This document shows, piece by piece, positions 1 to 7,049 of a stretch of 13,929 bases of DNA (positions within the stretch are counted from its first letter, which is position 1; every line of letters starts with the position of its first letter). The notes beneath the pieces were generated by a model. It did not search any database and was not told the DNA's origin. It saw nothing but the letters and a program-made list of their open reading frames with translations. The DNA is from Planctomycetota bacterium. GTDB taxonomy: Bacteria; Planctomycetota; Phycisphaerae; Sedimentisphaerales; Anaerohalosphaeraceae. The DNA is taken from contig JAAYQH010000503.1 in NCBI GenBank assembly GCA_012519365.1, positions 1 through 13,929 on the forward strand, in the 5' to 3' direction. Position numbers and translations under genes: made by a program.

Positions 1-1
1 A

Positions 2-1063
2 AAGCCGTATCTGGCCGAGGTGTGCCGTCTGGCCAAAGGGGTCGGCCACGATATCTTCCTGTGCAACGTGGGACAGATGATGTACGCCGAGGCGCCGGAT
101 ATTCCGCCGGGGCGCATTCTGGATATTTCGCTCCAGCGGCTGCATTCCCTTCGGCGCAGCGTGTTTAAAGACATCATCGCCAGAGCTGGCCGGCATGAAC
201 ATCTCATTGTCAACACTCACGCGACGTTTCGTTGGCGGCACGGTCTGTTTCCGGCGTTTGATTTTTACCAGATGCGTCAGCTCAATCCGGATCTGTTTAT
301 TTGTCTTGTCGATGGGGTCGAGCCGCTGCACCTGCGACTGACGCGAGAGCATCACATCCACCACACCCTCAAAGACCTCATCGTGTGGCGGGAGGAAGAA
401 ACGCTGGCTACCCACTTAATGCAGCAGGGCACCAACGAGTCGGCCCCGTGTTATGTGCTGGCCCGCGGCATGGAGCAAGACACCGTGCGCACGTTTTATC
501 AACTGGCCTTTGAGCCGACGCGAAAAAAGGCCTATCTGAGTTTTCCAATGACTCACGTGGCGGGCATGCCGGAGGTCATCGCAACCATCGAACGCTTTCG
601 GACCGCAGCCAAAACGATTTTAACCTGTTTTGATCCCGGCGACCTTGAGGAGGCATATCTGCCGTTTTATGCCGAGCAGGCCCGACACGAGGGGCGCACC
701 ACCGTGCCGGTGCAGGTCCTCGGCCAAACCATCGAACTGGACGCCGACGAAGTCCGCCAGATTGAGCGGGATATCAACAGCCAAATCTACGCCCGCGATT
801 TTGCCCTGATCGACCAGTCGGATATGATTATCAGTTTTATTCCCGAACTGCCCGACGGCCGACCGGCGATTTCCAGCGGTGTGGAACGCGAACTTCAGCA
901 TGCCCACGAGGCGGCCAAGCTGGTCTATGTCATCTGGCTGCCCAAAAAAGACCCCTCCGTTTTTGTGACCCAGACGGCCCACAAGATTTTTCGCAGTCCG
1001 GAGCAGGCCATGCAATACTTCAGCCGGCACTACACCTACAAAAGCGAACTGTTGTTCGAGTAA
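2..1063 (+). CDS. Unknown two-part protein, possible P-loop kinase plus deoxyribosyltransferase-like domain (5'-truncated)
   Basis: The frame is open from base 2 with no stop before the window edge, so the N-terminus is probably missing; a GTG at 20 is the first internal start but has no reason to be the true one. About 353 residues are visible. The first part holds HLIVNTHATFRWRHGL (about nt 200-250) followed by a predicted beta strand, which resembles the middle of adenylate/cytidylate-kinase-like P-loop proteins; the Walker A loop itself would lie upstream of the window. The last third has SDMIISFIPELP (about nt 814-850), then a Ser/Gly turn and an ELQHAHEA helix, reminiscent of nucleoside 2-deoxyribosyltransferase-like folds. 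No signal peptide or membrane segment is seen. It converges on ldhA with a 32-base gap and no obvious terminator. That it is coding is fairly sure; the function is a guess. Confidence 0.7.
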   Translation, partial: KPYLAEVCRLAKGVGHDIFLCNVGQMMYAEAPDIPPGRILDISLQRLHSLRRSVFKDIIARAGRHEHLIVNTHATFRWRHGLFPAFDFYQMRQLNPDLFICLVDGVEPLHLRLTREHHIHHTLKDLIVWREEETLATHLMQQGTNESAPCYVLARGMEQDTVRTFYQLAFEPTRKKAYLSFPMTHVAGMPEVIATIERFRTAAKTILTCFDPGDLEEAYLPFYAEQARHEGRTTVPVQVLGQTIELDADEVRQIERDINSQIYARDFALIDQSDMIISFIPELPDGRPAISSGVERELQHAHEAAKLVYVIWLPKKDPSVFVTQTAHKIFRSPEQAMQYFSRHYTYKSELLFE

Positions 1064-1095
1064 CCCCGTCATCGCGGCCAGGCACAGTCGACAGA

Positions 1096-2124
1096 CTACG
1101 TTGAGGAAGGCTCGATTGTTTTGCGCCGCAGGCTGCAGGTCAGAACATTTTGACATTGGCCTCTTTCAAATGCGCTGACATTGTCCAGCGTCGTCTCGGC
1201 AATCGCACTGACGGCGTTATGGGTAAAGAACGCCTGATGGCCGGTTACAATGACGTTGGGGAACATCAACAGCCGAGCAAAAACATCGTCCTGAATAATC
1301 TGATCGGATAAATCATCAAAAAACAAGTCGCCTTCTTCCTCGTACACGTCCAGTCCGAGATAGCCGATCCGCTGACTTTTGAGGCCGTTAATAACCGCCT
1401 GCGTATCGATTAACGCGCCGCGGCTGGTATTGATCAGCATCACACAATCCTGCATTTTGGCTATCGCCTCGGCGTTGATCAGATGATACGTCTGCGGCAC
1501 AAGCGGGCAATGCAGCGTGATGATAAAGCAGCGACTGTAAATCTCATCGAGACTGACGTACCGGACGCCAAGCTCTTGACAGGCGGGGGTGGGGTGCATG
1601 TCGTAGGCGTACAACTCGCAACCAAAGCCGTGCAAAATCCGAGCGACAATTTGCCCGATCTTGCCGGTGCCGATGATTCCCGCCGGCGTGCCGTGCATAT
1701 CAAACCCCATCAGACCGTCCAGTGAAAAATTGCCTTCCCGCACCCGCTGGTGGGCGCGATGGATCCGCCGGTTCAGAGCCAGCATCAGACCGACCGTATG
1801 TTCGGCCACCGCATACGGCGAATAAGCCGGTACACGCACCACCGACAGACCCAGTTTTTCGGCGGCCTCCAGATCGACATTATTAAAGCCTGCGCACCGC
1901 AGGGCAATCAGCCGCACGCCCAACTCTTTGAGTCGGGCCAGGATTGGTGCGTCGGCAAGATCATTGACGAAGATACACACCCCATCAAAGCCTCTGGCCA
2001 AATCGACGGTTTTGTCCGTCAATCGAGGCTCCAAAAAGGTCAATGCGTGCCCGAACCGTTCGTTGGCTCGACGAAAATATTGCTCCACATAGGGCTTCGT
2101 ATTGAATACCGCCACTTTCAGCAT
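1096..2124 (-). CDS. ldhA: D-lactate dehydrogenase (fermentative LdhA type)
   Basis: NAD-dependent D-2-hydroxyacid dehydrogenase that reduces pyruvate to D-lactate in the cytoplasm and regenerates NAD+ during fermentation. The 342-residue product begins [17 protein letters not shown], close to the N-terminus of E. coli LdhA (329 aa). The Rossmann motif GTGKIG is at residues 152-157. The catalytic triad falls at R235 (NTSRGAL), E264 ([11 protein letters not shown]) and H296 (GHQAFF), and the segment [11 protein letters not shown] is typical of the D-LDH branch rather than of phosphoglycerate or formate dehydrogenases. The ORF could begin at an ATG at 2142, but the start at 2124 is preferred because AGGA lies about 10 bases upstream and the family N-terminus aligns there. 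The C-terminus is about a dozen residues longer than in E. coli. The gene appears monocistronic. No Rex-type TTGTGA-N6-TCACAA site was found upstream. Confidence 0.93.
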   Translation of the reverse strand: MLKVAVFNTKPYVEQYFRRANERFGHALTFLEPRLTDKTVDLARGFDGVCIFVNDLADAPILARLKELGVRLIALRCAGFNNVDLEAAEKLGLSVVRVPAYSPYAVAEHTVGLMLALNRRIHRAHQRVREGNFSLDGLMGFDMHGTPAGIIGTGKIGQIVARILHGFGCELYAYDMHPTPACQELGVRYVSLDEIYSRCFIITLHCPLVPQTYHLINAEAIAKMQDCVMLINTSRGALIDTQAVINGLKSQRIGYLGLDVYEEEGDLFFDDLSDQIIQDDVFARLLMFPNVIVTGHQAFFTHNAVSAIAETTLDNVSAFERGQCQNVLTCSLRRKTIEPSST

Positions 2125-2173
2125 TATCGTTATTTCCTGCATCGTTTAGTTCTGATTATCCTGTTGCGGCCTC

Positions 2174-2195
2174 GGCCGGGTTCACCCGTCCGGCC
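2174..2195. repeat. GC-rich inverted repeat in the ldhA/csp intergenic region
   Basis: GGCCGG (2174-2179) and CCGGCC (2190-2195) form a perfect 6-bp stem with a 10-base loop, within an otherwise AT-rich gap. It lies about 50 bases upstream of the ldhA start and would be in the ldhA leader if transcription begins further upstream. On the plus strand a loosely T-rich run follows, but no plus-strand gene precedes it. It could be an operator, a leader hairpin or chance. Confidence 0.35.
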
Positions 2196-2305
2196 CGGTC
2201 TTTCTATTTTTACTGCGAATAAAAGGCACAGTTCGCCGAAAATAGAGGCTTTGGACAGTATTTTAGGTGTTAAGCAGATTTTTTCCAAAAATTTATCGTT
2301 TTGGG

Positions 2306-2334
2306 TTTGTATTTTCGTCAGAGTATGGTATAGT
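2306..2334 (+). promoter_or_regulatory. Candidate csp promoter, extended -10 type
   Basis: TGG followed by TATAGT (2329-2334) makes an extended -10 box (TGnTATAGT). The matching -35 region, TTTGTA at 2306-2311 with a 17-base spacer, is weak, as is common for extended -10 promoters. Initiation near 2341 would give a leader of about 100 bases before the GTG at 2441, in line with the long leaders of cold-shock genes. Confidence 0.42.
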
Positions 2335-2360
2335 TTGAAAATTGCGAAGTGTTTTCTTTC

Positions 2361-2429
2361 ATCTCTCAAGAACATGCTTCCTTCAATTTAATCAGTGAGA
2401 GATACCGTTTAATGGCCTGTTTTAGGCCA
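2361..2429 (+). promoter_or_regulatory. Structured 5' leader of the cold-shock gene (two hairpins, one abutting the Shine-Dalgarno)
   Basis: ATCTCTCA (2361-2368) pairs perfectly with TGAGAGAT (2396-2403), giving an 8-bp stem with a 27-base loop. Ten bases later TGGCCT (2413-2418) pairs perfectly with AGGCCA (2424-2429) around a GTTTT loop; its last base is the first A of the AAGGAG ribosome binding site (2429-2434). Leaders of cspA-family genes are known to change structure with temperature. That this one does so is inferred from position and pairing only. Confidence 0.5.
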
Positions 2430-2440
2430 AGGAGTACGCA

Positions 2441-2644
2441 GTGAGTACAGGTACAGTAAAGTGGTTTAATGCAAGCAAGGGGTATGGTTTTATTTGCCCG
2501 GACGACGGCGGCCCCGATCTGTTCGTGCATCATTCTGAAATTCAAACCAGCGGTTACGCAACTCTCGATGAGAACCAGAAGGTGTCCTTCGAGGTCGGCC
2601 AGGGCAAAAAAGGCCCGTGTGCCAACAACGTAACCCCTTCTTAG
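2441..2644 (+). CDS. Cold-shock domain protein (CspA family)
   Basis: A 67-residue single cold-shock domain that binds single-stranded RNA/DNA and acts as an RNA chaperone in the cytoplasm. It opens with [20 protein letters not shown]1 is KGYGFI (residues 13-18) and RNP2 is LFVHHS (27-32), with the usual aromatic residues W8, F9, Y15, F17, F28 and H30. Length is that of the family (65-70 aa). The start is a GTG with AAGGAG seven bases upstream; no ATG fits. The gene is alone, with a structured leader before it and a strong terminator just after it. C60 is not a usual conserved position. Which csp paralogue this is cannot be told from sequence alone, and not all of the family are cold-induced. 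Confidence 0.95.
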   Translation: MSTGTVKWFNASKGYGFICPDDGGPDLFVHHSEIQTSGYATLDENQKVSFEVGQGKKGPCANNVTPS

Positions 2645-2671
2645 TCTGATTTTACAGGGTGTATGATAAAG

Positions 2672-2698
2672 ACCCCGCCTCCTCGGCGGGGTTTTTTT
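2672..2698 (+). terminator. Rho-independent terminator of the cold-shock gene
   Basis: ACCCCGCC (2672-2679) pairs perfectly with GGCGGGGT (2685-2692) around a TCCTC loop, followed by a run of Ts to 2698. It lies 28 bases after the csp stop codon. This is a textbook intrinsic terminator. Confidence 0.93.
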
Positions 2699-2745
2699 AT
2701 TGAAATATGTCAGAATAGAAGAAAATTTGCGGATTTTTTATTTAC

Positions 2746-2778
2746 AGACCCTGCCTTTGTGGGTAAAATGACAGGTCT
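2746..2778 (+). promoter_or_regulatory. Possible hairpin in the rpmA leader
   Basis: AGACCCTG (2746-2753) can pair with CAGGTCT (2772-2778) as seven base pairs with one bulged C. It sits between the csp terminator and rpmA, about 55 bases before the L27 start codon. No U-tract follows, so it is not a terminator. It may be a leader structure or chance; no confident rpmA promoter was recognised. Confidence 0.25.
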
Positions 2779-2832
2779 TTGCGGAACAAGAAATTTGATT
2801 GAGGTTTTTAGTAAACTATAAGGATTTGGACC

Positions 2833-3069
2833 ATGGCACATAAAAAAGGACAAGGTTCATCAAGAAATGGCCGTGACAGCAACCCGAAGTATCGGGGTGT
2901 TAAGCTCTTCGGCGGGCAGACGGCCAAGGCAGGCGCGATCATCGTCCGACAACGCGGCACTCAATTTAAGCCCGGCTTTAATGTCGGAATGGGACGGGAT
3001 TATACCTTGTTTGCGACCGCTCCGGGAACAGTTCAGTTTACCGGTCGTCGGGTGGATGTCGTCGCCTAA
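2833..3069 (+). CDS. rpmA: 50S ribosomal protein L27
   Basis: L27 is a large-subunit protein whose flexible N-terminus reaches toward the peptidyl transferase centre. The 78-residue product starts [20 protein letters not shown] and contains the family core [10 protein letters not shown] and [12 protein letters not shown]. It lacks the cleavable N-terminal extension found in Firmicutes, so the A-H-K-K end should be exposed after Met removal. Length is slightly short compared with about 85 in E. coli, the difference being at the C-terminus. The start is ATG with AAGG about nine bases upstream. It stands alone: the usual partner rplU (L21) is not adjacent, and the genes on both sides are separated from it by terminators. 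Confidence 0.96.
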   Translation: MAHKKGQGSSRNGRDSNPKYRGVKLFGGQTAKAGAIIVRQRGTQFKPGFNVGMGRDYTLFATAPGTVQFTGRRVDVVA

Positions 3070-3097
3070 GAGAAGAGAATCTGCTTTACAATTCATA

Positions 3098-3128
3098 AAG
3101 CTCCAATAGAGTTGGGGCTTTTTTGTTT
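3098..3128 (+). terminator. Rho-independent terminator of rpmA
   Basis: AAGCTCCAA (3098-3106) pairs with TTGGGGCTT (3112-3120), nine pairs including one G-U, around a TAGAG loop. It runs into a T-rich stretch (3119-3128, interrupted by one G). It is about 28 bases after the L27 stop. Confidence 0.85.
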
Positions 3129-3337
3129 ATTTGGGGGGCAATTCGCATTTTTTGTGAAACATAAGCCTCAAAAAGCATGTCTTATATATAGCGAGTGCTC
3201 GTAAACTGACGCTTTTTTGAAAAAATCCTGATTATTCGGAATTTTTTGCCCGAAAGTGCGGCATTAGAGGCATATATATAGAGAAGAAAAGAGTTTTCAG
3301 AGCGAGCAACAAAACCGAAGAAACCGAGGACAGCAAA

Positions 3338-3559
3338 ATGATTAAATTCAAATGTACAAAGTGCGCCCACGAATATCAGGTGGGCGATGATTATGCTGGC
3401 CGGAAGGTCCGCTGTAAGAATTGCAACACAGTCAACGTGGTTCCAAAACCTGAAACCCCTGGTTGCGGTGATAGTTTGGCGCGATATAACAGCTTACTTC
3501 AGGAGCTGCTTGAGTATGAAAAGAAAGCTCCGCCTTATGAGGTCGAGACCAATAAGTAA
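3338..3559 (+). CDS. Small zinc-ribbon protein
   Basis: A 73-residue protein with two CxxC knuckles, C6-x2-C9 and C26-x2-C29, spaced as in MJ0042/FmdB-like zinc ribbons. The intervening segment EYQVGDDYAGRKVRC is the style seen in many planctomycete proteins, where such a ribbon usually sits at the N-terminus of a larger protein. Here it ends soon after, with a short acidic, probably helical tail (LARYNSLLQELLEYEKKA, about residues 47-64). No membrane segment is present. The start ATG has GAGGA eight bases upstream, and a strong terminator follows the gene, both supporting a real short gene. Binding of one zinc ion is likely; partner and role are unknown. It could be an independent regulator or a stand-alone form of the domain. 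Confidence 0.8.
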   Translation: MIKFKCTKCAHEYQVGDDYAGRKVRCKNCNTVNVVPKPETPGCGDSLARYNSLLQELLEYEKKAPPYEVETNK

Positions 3560-3619
3560 CACAGGCGGCAAGTTTAGGCTGTAATCTTGGTGTGTGAGGA
3601 AATCAACGGCATTTTAGAG

Positions 3620-3658
3620 ACCGCAAGGGACTTATGATAAGACCTTGCGGTTTTTTTT
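3620..3658 (+). terminator. Rho-independent terminator after the zinc-ribbon gene
   Basis: ACCGCAAGG (3620-3628) pairs perfectly with CCTTGCGGT (3643-3651), with an inner CTTA/TAAG stem (3631-3634 with 3638-3641), followed by eight Ts (3651-3658). It ends only 14 bases before the rsmE start codon, so rsmE needs either read-through or a promoter inside this element. Confidence 0.9.
3633..3638 (+). promoter_or_regulatory. Possible rsmE -10 box within the terminator
   Basis: TATGAT at 3633-3638 lies in the loop region of the preceding terminator and would start transcription near 3645, about 27 bases before the rsmE ATG. No convincing -35 hexamer is seen 16-18 bases upstream (the sequence there is CATTTT-like). 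Support is positional: rsmE otherwise has no room for a promoter of its own. Confidence 0.25.
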
Positions 3659-3671
3659 GAGTACCGAAGAG

Positions 3672-4406
3672 ATGCGGTCATATCGATTTTATGGGGTTAT
3701 TCCCGCCGAACAGCGTGCCTGGCTGGATGCGGTGGAGTCACGTCATTTAAGCAAGGTTCTGCGGCTGAACATCGGCGACGAGGTGCAGATATTTGACGGG
3801 CAAGGGCAGCTTGCTGAGGCGCAGGTGGAGCAAATCGCACGCGATGGGGTGCAAGTGCGAATTCTTCAAAGAAGTCACATTCCGCCCAAAACCAGCGGAC
3901 GTGTCGTTTTGGCGGTGAGTATGGCCAAGGGCGAACGATTTGAGTGGCTGGTGGAAAAATGTACCGAATTGGGCGCCGACCATATCGCAGCGGTTCAGTA
4001 CCACCGCACTGTTAAAATGGGTAAGCAATCGGCTCTGGAACGGTGGCAAAAAATTGCACTTGCCGCAGCGAAGCAATCCGAACGGGTGTATTTACCCACC
4101 TTAAGCGGCCCGGAATCCTTTGAATCCGCGGTGCATTGTTTCCGTCAGACCTATCCAAATGCGACGTTGTTGTATGGGGATCCGGAGGGGCAATGGCTGG
4201 AACCAGGGGCTCATTCGCCTGAGCGTCGGGATTGGATTGTATGCATCGGGCCGGAAGGCGGCTTTTCGAAGGAGGAACTTGCCCTTTTGCGGGTTTTGAA
4301 CGCCCAACCGGTGCGCGTTAATCCCCACATTCTCCGGATCGAAACCGCAGCAGTCGCCTTTACCGCCGTGCTGAGTCTGTATGAACACTTGACGGACGCA
4401 AGATGA
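3672..4406 (+). CDS. rsmE: 16S rRNA (uracil-1498-N3)-methyltransferase RsmE
   Basis: SAM-dependent SPOUT-class enzyme that methylates N3 of U1498 in 16S rRNA, acting on the assembled small subunit. The 244-residue product (E. coli about 243) has the N-terminal PUA-like part (residues 1-70, with SRHLSKVLRL), then AVSMAKGERFEWLVEKCTEL (81-100), the AAKQSER segment (132-138), and the trefoil-knot SAM site with IGPEGGFS (192-199) and LRIETAAVAF (221-230). The frame extends upstream to a TTG at 3645, but that codon lies inside the terminator stem, so the ATG at 3672 is chosen; its N-terminus also matches the family. The ribosome binding site is poor (GAAGAG directly adjoining the ATG), so initiation may be weak or leaderless-like. 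It converges on asnS with 28 bases between. Confidence 0.93.
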   Translation: MRSYRFYGVIPAEQRAWLDAVESRHLSKVLRLNIGDEVQIFDGQGQLAEAQVEQIARDGVQVRILQRSHIPPKTSGRVVLAVSMAKGERFEWLVEKCTELGADHIAAVQYHRTVKMGKQSALERWQKIALAAAKQSERVYLPTLSGPESFESAVHCFRQTYPNATLLYGDPEGQWLEPGAHSPERRDWIVCIGPEGGFSKEELALLRVLNAQPVRVNPHILRIETAAVAFTAVLSLYEHLTDAR

Positions 4407-4434
4407 ACGCTTCAAGGTCCATTGCCTTAACGTT

Positions 4435-5964
4435 TTAGAGATAGACCTTGTCCATCAGACGGGGGAAGGCGATGCAATTGCGGATGTGCCGCTGGTCGGT
4501 AAGCCAAGCGACGGTGCGCTCAACTCCCAAGCCAAATCCGCCGTGCGGCACCGAGCCATATTTGCGCAAATCCAGATACCAGGCATAATGGTCGGGGTTA
4601 TAGCCTTCTTCGTGGATACGGGCCAACAGACGATCGTAGTCGTCTTCGCGCATAGAGCCGCCGATGATTTCACCAAAGCCCTGCGGAGCGAGCAGGTCGA
4701 AGTTCTCCACCACTCGCGGGTCGCTTCGGTCGGTTTTCATATAAAAGGCCTTGGCCTGCCGCGGGTAGTGCGTGACAAAGACGGGCTTGTCATGCATCAG
4801 GGAGATGATCGTTTCGTCCGAGCCGCCGAGGTCTTTGCCCCACGTGAAACCGGCCGCCAGTTCGGCGTGTTTGGGGTTGTTTTCAATTTTGGTTTCCAGT
4901 TCGGCAATCTCGCTGCGAAGTTCGGGAATGCGGCGGGCATTTTTTTCCTGCTGCCATTTTTTCAGGCCGCCTTTTTTCTCGGCTGCTTCAATCTGGGCCA
5001 GCTCCGCTTCGAGCGCTGCTTTTTGCATTTTGAAGTGTTCCAACTGCTCGGCCAAAAAACGCTGGGTGCGGTCGCTGGTAAGAATCTCGGCCGCCTGGCT
5101 ATAGGTCAGCCGCACAAACGGCGGGGTGATTTTTTCGAGGGCGGCGATGTCGGCGTCCAGCTCCTCCAGTTCCGGGCGGTTGTCCTTTAGGACACGGGCG
5201 ACGATGCTGGTAATGAAGTGCTCGGCCAGATCGAGCAGGCCGGGCAGGTCGATAAACGCTACCTCCGGCTCAACCATCCAGAATTCGGTCAGGTGGCGGC
5301 GGGTTTTGCTTTTCTCGGCCCGAAAGGTCGGACCAAAGCAATAGACCTTGCCGAAACTCATCGCGGCCGCTTCCAGATAGAGCTGTCCGGTCTGGGTCAG
5401 ATACATCGGCTGGCCAAAGTAATCGACCGCGAACAACGTCTGTTCGCCTTCGCCGGCGGCGGCGGTAAAGATGGGCGTATCGATCAGCGTAAAACCGTTG
5501 TCGTTGAAAAAGCAGCGAATCGCATCGATGACGGTGTGGCGAATCCGCAGAATGCACCAAGGCCGTCGGCTGCGCAGATGCAGATGGCGGTTACGCATTA
5601 AAAACTCCACACCGTGTTCTTTGGGGGTGATGGGAAAGTCTGTGGTCGGACAGATAACCGCGGCGTCCGAGACCGCCACCTCCACTCCGCCCGGCGAGCG
5701 CGGCTCGGCACGCACCAGGCCGGTGACCATCAGCGAGGATTCCTGACCCAGTCGTTTGACCGATTCGAAAACTGCCTCGGGGAGGGCGGTTTTCTCAAAG
5801 ACGCACTGGCACAGCCCCGTGCCGTCTCGTATCACCACAAACTGAACCTTGCCGCTGACGCGATGGTGATAGACCCAGCCGGCAAGTGTGACCGTCTGTC
5901 CGATGGCTTCTGAAAGCCGATTGACGGGGGTGGTTTTGGTTGTCTGGGAAGCTGAAGAGTTCAT
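4435..5964 (-). CDS. asnS: Asparaginyl-tRNA synthetase with coiled-coil insert
   Basis: Class IIb synthetase that charges tRNA-Asn with asparagine in the cytoplasm. Residues 18-105 form the OB-fold anticodon-binding domain. Motif 2 is FGPTFRAEKSKTRRHLTEFW (210-229) with the AsnRS-type WMVEPE after it, and motif 3 is GFGLGVERT (476-484). YPRQAKAFYMK (400-410) and GEIIGGSMRED mark it as AsnRS rather than AspRS. At 509 residues it is about 40 longer than E. coli AsnS (466). Most of the excess is a charged, helical insert at about 300-370, between motifs 2 and 3, rich in Glu, Lys, Ala and Leu. The start at 5964 (ATG) is preferred over an in-frame TTG at 5979; neither has a strong ribosome binding site. 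It follows the HAD gene by 105 bases on the same strand and converges on rsmE. No terminator is evident. Confidence 0.94.
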   Translation of the reverse strand: MNSSASQTTKTTPVNRLSEAIGQTVTLAGWVYHHRVSGKVQFVVIRDGTGLCQCVFEKTALPEAVFESVKRLGQESSLMVTGLVRAEPRSPGGVEVAVSDAAVICPTTDFPITPKEHGVEFLMRNRHLHLRSRRPWCILRIRHTVIDAIRCFFNDNGFTLIDTPIFTAAAGEGEQTLFAVDYFGQPMYLTQTGQLYLEAAAMSFGKVYCFGPTFRAEKSKTRRHLTEFWMVEPEVAFIDLPGLLDLAEHFITSIVARVLKDNRPELEELDADIAALEKITPPFVRLTYSQAAEILTSDRTQRFLAEQLEHFKMQKAALEAELAQIEAAEKKGGLKKWQQEKNARRIPELRSEIAELETKIENNPKHAELAAGFTWGKDLGGSDETIISLMHDKPVFVTHYPRQAKAFYMKTDRSDPRVVENFDLLAPQGFGEIIGGSMREDDYDRLLARIHEEGYNPDHYAWYLDLRKYGSVPHGGFGLGVERTVAWLTDQRHIRNCIAFPRLMDKVYL

Positions 5965-6069
5965 CGTGTTTGCTTTCAATATTTTTGGAAATTCAGTTGG
6001 TATCTTATCCTATTAATCTTATTGTTATCCTTTCGGGACACGGCGTCGGGTGTGGCGTGTCCGGTCGGG

Positions 6070-6969
6070 TTATTCAGGAGGGGTCTGCTGGCGGGTTTTA
6101 AGTCGGATATATTCCACGACGGCGTCGCTGTCGTTTGGGCCGATGATCTCGTCGGCGTGTTGTTTGACGACAGGTTCGGCATTGGCCACGGCCACAGCCC
6201 GCCCGGCCAGTTGGAACATCTTGATGTCGTTGATATGATCACCGAACACGGTCAGGTGTTCGGGCCGGATGCCTTCGATTTCAAGCAGCGTTCGCAGGGC
6301 CCTCGACTTGCACGCTTTTTGGTCGTGGATGGTCAGCCACCAGTGCCCGGGACCATAGGGATTTTCAAAGAGAAAATTTTCCAGCCGTCCCGGATACTGC
6401 TCGGCCAGGCGGGTTGAAAGTGCCCAGACATTGTCTTTGGGCCCCATCACGACAAAGGCGATGACTGTTTCTTTCAGGGCGTCGGTCAACCGGCCGATGT
6501 GCCGCAGGCGGGTGTCGTGTTCCATCTCAAGAATGTCGTGATACCACTGCATTTCAGGGTAAATCAGTTTTTCCCAGTAGAGGCAATCGTCTGAGCCGCT
6601 ATGGGCGACGACAAACGGCAGCAGATGTTCGCTCAGGATGTTCTCATAAACCGCCGCGGCAAGGTCTTTTTCGAGATGATTGATGACCAGGTGCCGGCCA
6701 GTCGCATACTCGGTCAGGTATGCGCCGTTGACGGCAATGACCGGCAGCGTCAACGGCAGATCGCCCAGGACCGGCGTCATCTCTGCCCAGGCCCGAGCAC
6801 TGGCCACAGTAAACCGCAGCCCCTCCCGAAGCAGTTGCCGCAGTGTCTGTCGGCTGTAATTCGACAATATACCGCCGGATTGCAGCAGCGTACCGTCCAT
6901 ATCGGATACGAATAAATTCGTGTTGGCTGTTGCCGCCGGCTGTCGTGTTTTTCGCAAATCGGGAATCAC
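6070..6969 (-). CDS. HAD-superfamily phosphatase, Cof type
   Basis: A 299-residue soluble hydrolase of the Cof-like (type IIB cap) HAD family, which removes phosphate from small sugar- or cofactor-phosphates. Motif I is FVSDMDGTLL with nucleophile D23 and acid/base D25. Motif II is the VASARA segment (S57). Motif III is probably K221 (KSRALRTLL). Motif IV is FGDHINDIKMF with D244 and D248 binding Mg2+. Residues of roughly 85-210 between the motifs are the substrate-selecting cap. The substrate cannot be read from sequence. The start is a GTG preceded by a weak AAGAGA; no ATG lies upstream of motif I. It sits between ktrA and asnS on the same strand with gaps of 80 and 105 bases, so cotranscription is possible but not required. 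Confidence 0.88.
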   Translation of the reverse strand: MIPDLRKTRQPAATANTNLFVSDMDGTLLQSGGILSNYSRQTLRQLLREGLRFTVASARAWAEMTPVLGDLPLTLPVIAVNGAYLTEYATGRHLVINHLEKDLAAAVYENILSEHLLPFVVAHSGSDDCLYWEKLIYPEMQWYHDILEMEHDTRLRHIGRLTDALKETVIAFVVMGPKDNVWALSTRLAEQYPGRLENFLFENPYGPGHWWLTIHDQKACKSRALRTLLEIEGIRPEHLTVFGDHINDIKMFQLAGRAVAVANAEPVVKQHADEIIGPNDSDAVVEYIRLKTRQQTPPE

Positions 6970-7049
6970 TGTCTCTTATACAAAAAATTTCTGTGAACGA
7001 TCTTTCTTTTCAGATTCTGTGCGGGGCCAGGAGGGGCATTTTGAAGCGT

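Larger units (their letters stand above)
2125..2440. other. 316-base intergenic region between the divergent ldhA and csp
   Basis: The two divergent genes must both start transcription from this gap. It contains the GC-rich inverted repeat at 2174-2195, an AT-rich core (about 2200-2350), the candidate csp promoter at 2326-2334 and two csp leader hairpins (2361-2403 and 2413-2429). Open frames crossing it on both strands look non-coding: their composition is low-complexity and no ribosome binding site or family motif is visible. No confident ldhA promoter was identified. Confidence 0.6.

Noticed and set aside
2130..2375. Minus-strand 81-residue frame in the ldhA/csp gap
   Set aside because: It runs through promoter-like and hairpin sequence, lacks a ribosome binding site and a motif, and overlaps the ldhA start.
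2795..2822. TTGATT with TATAAG at 16 bases as an rpmA promoter
   Set aside because: Initiation would fall just before the ATG, downstream of the evident AAGG ribosome site, so it cannot drive a normally translated L27 message.
4486..5190. 234-residue plus-strand frame opposite asnS
   Set aside because: It is antisense to the AsnRS catalytic domain and shows no recognisable family features.
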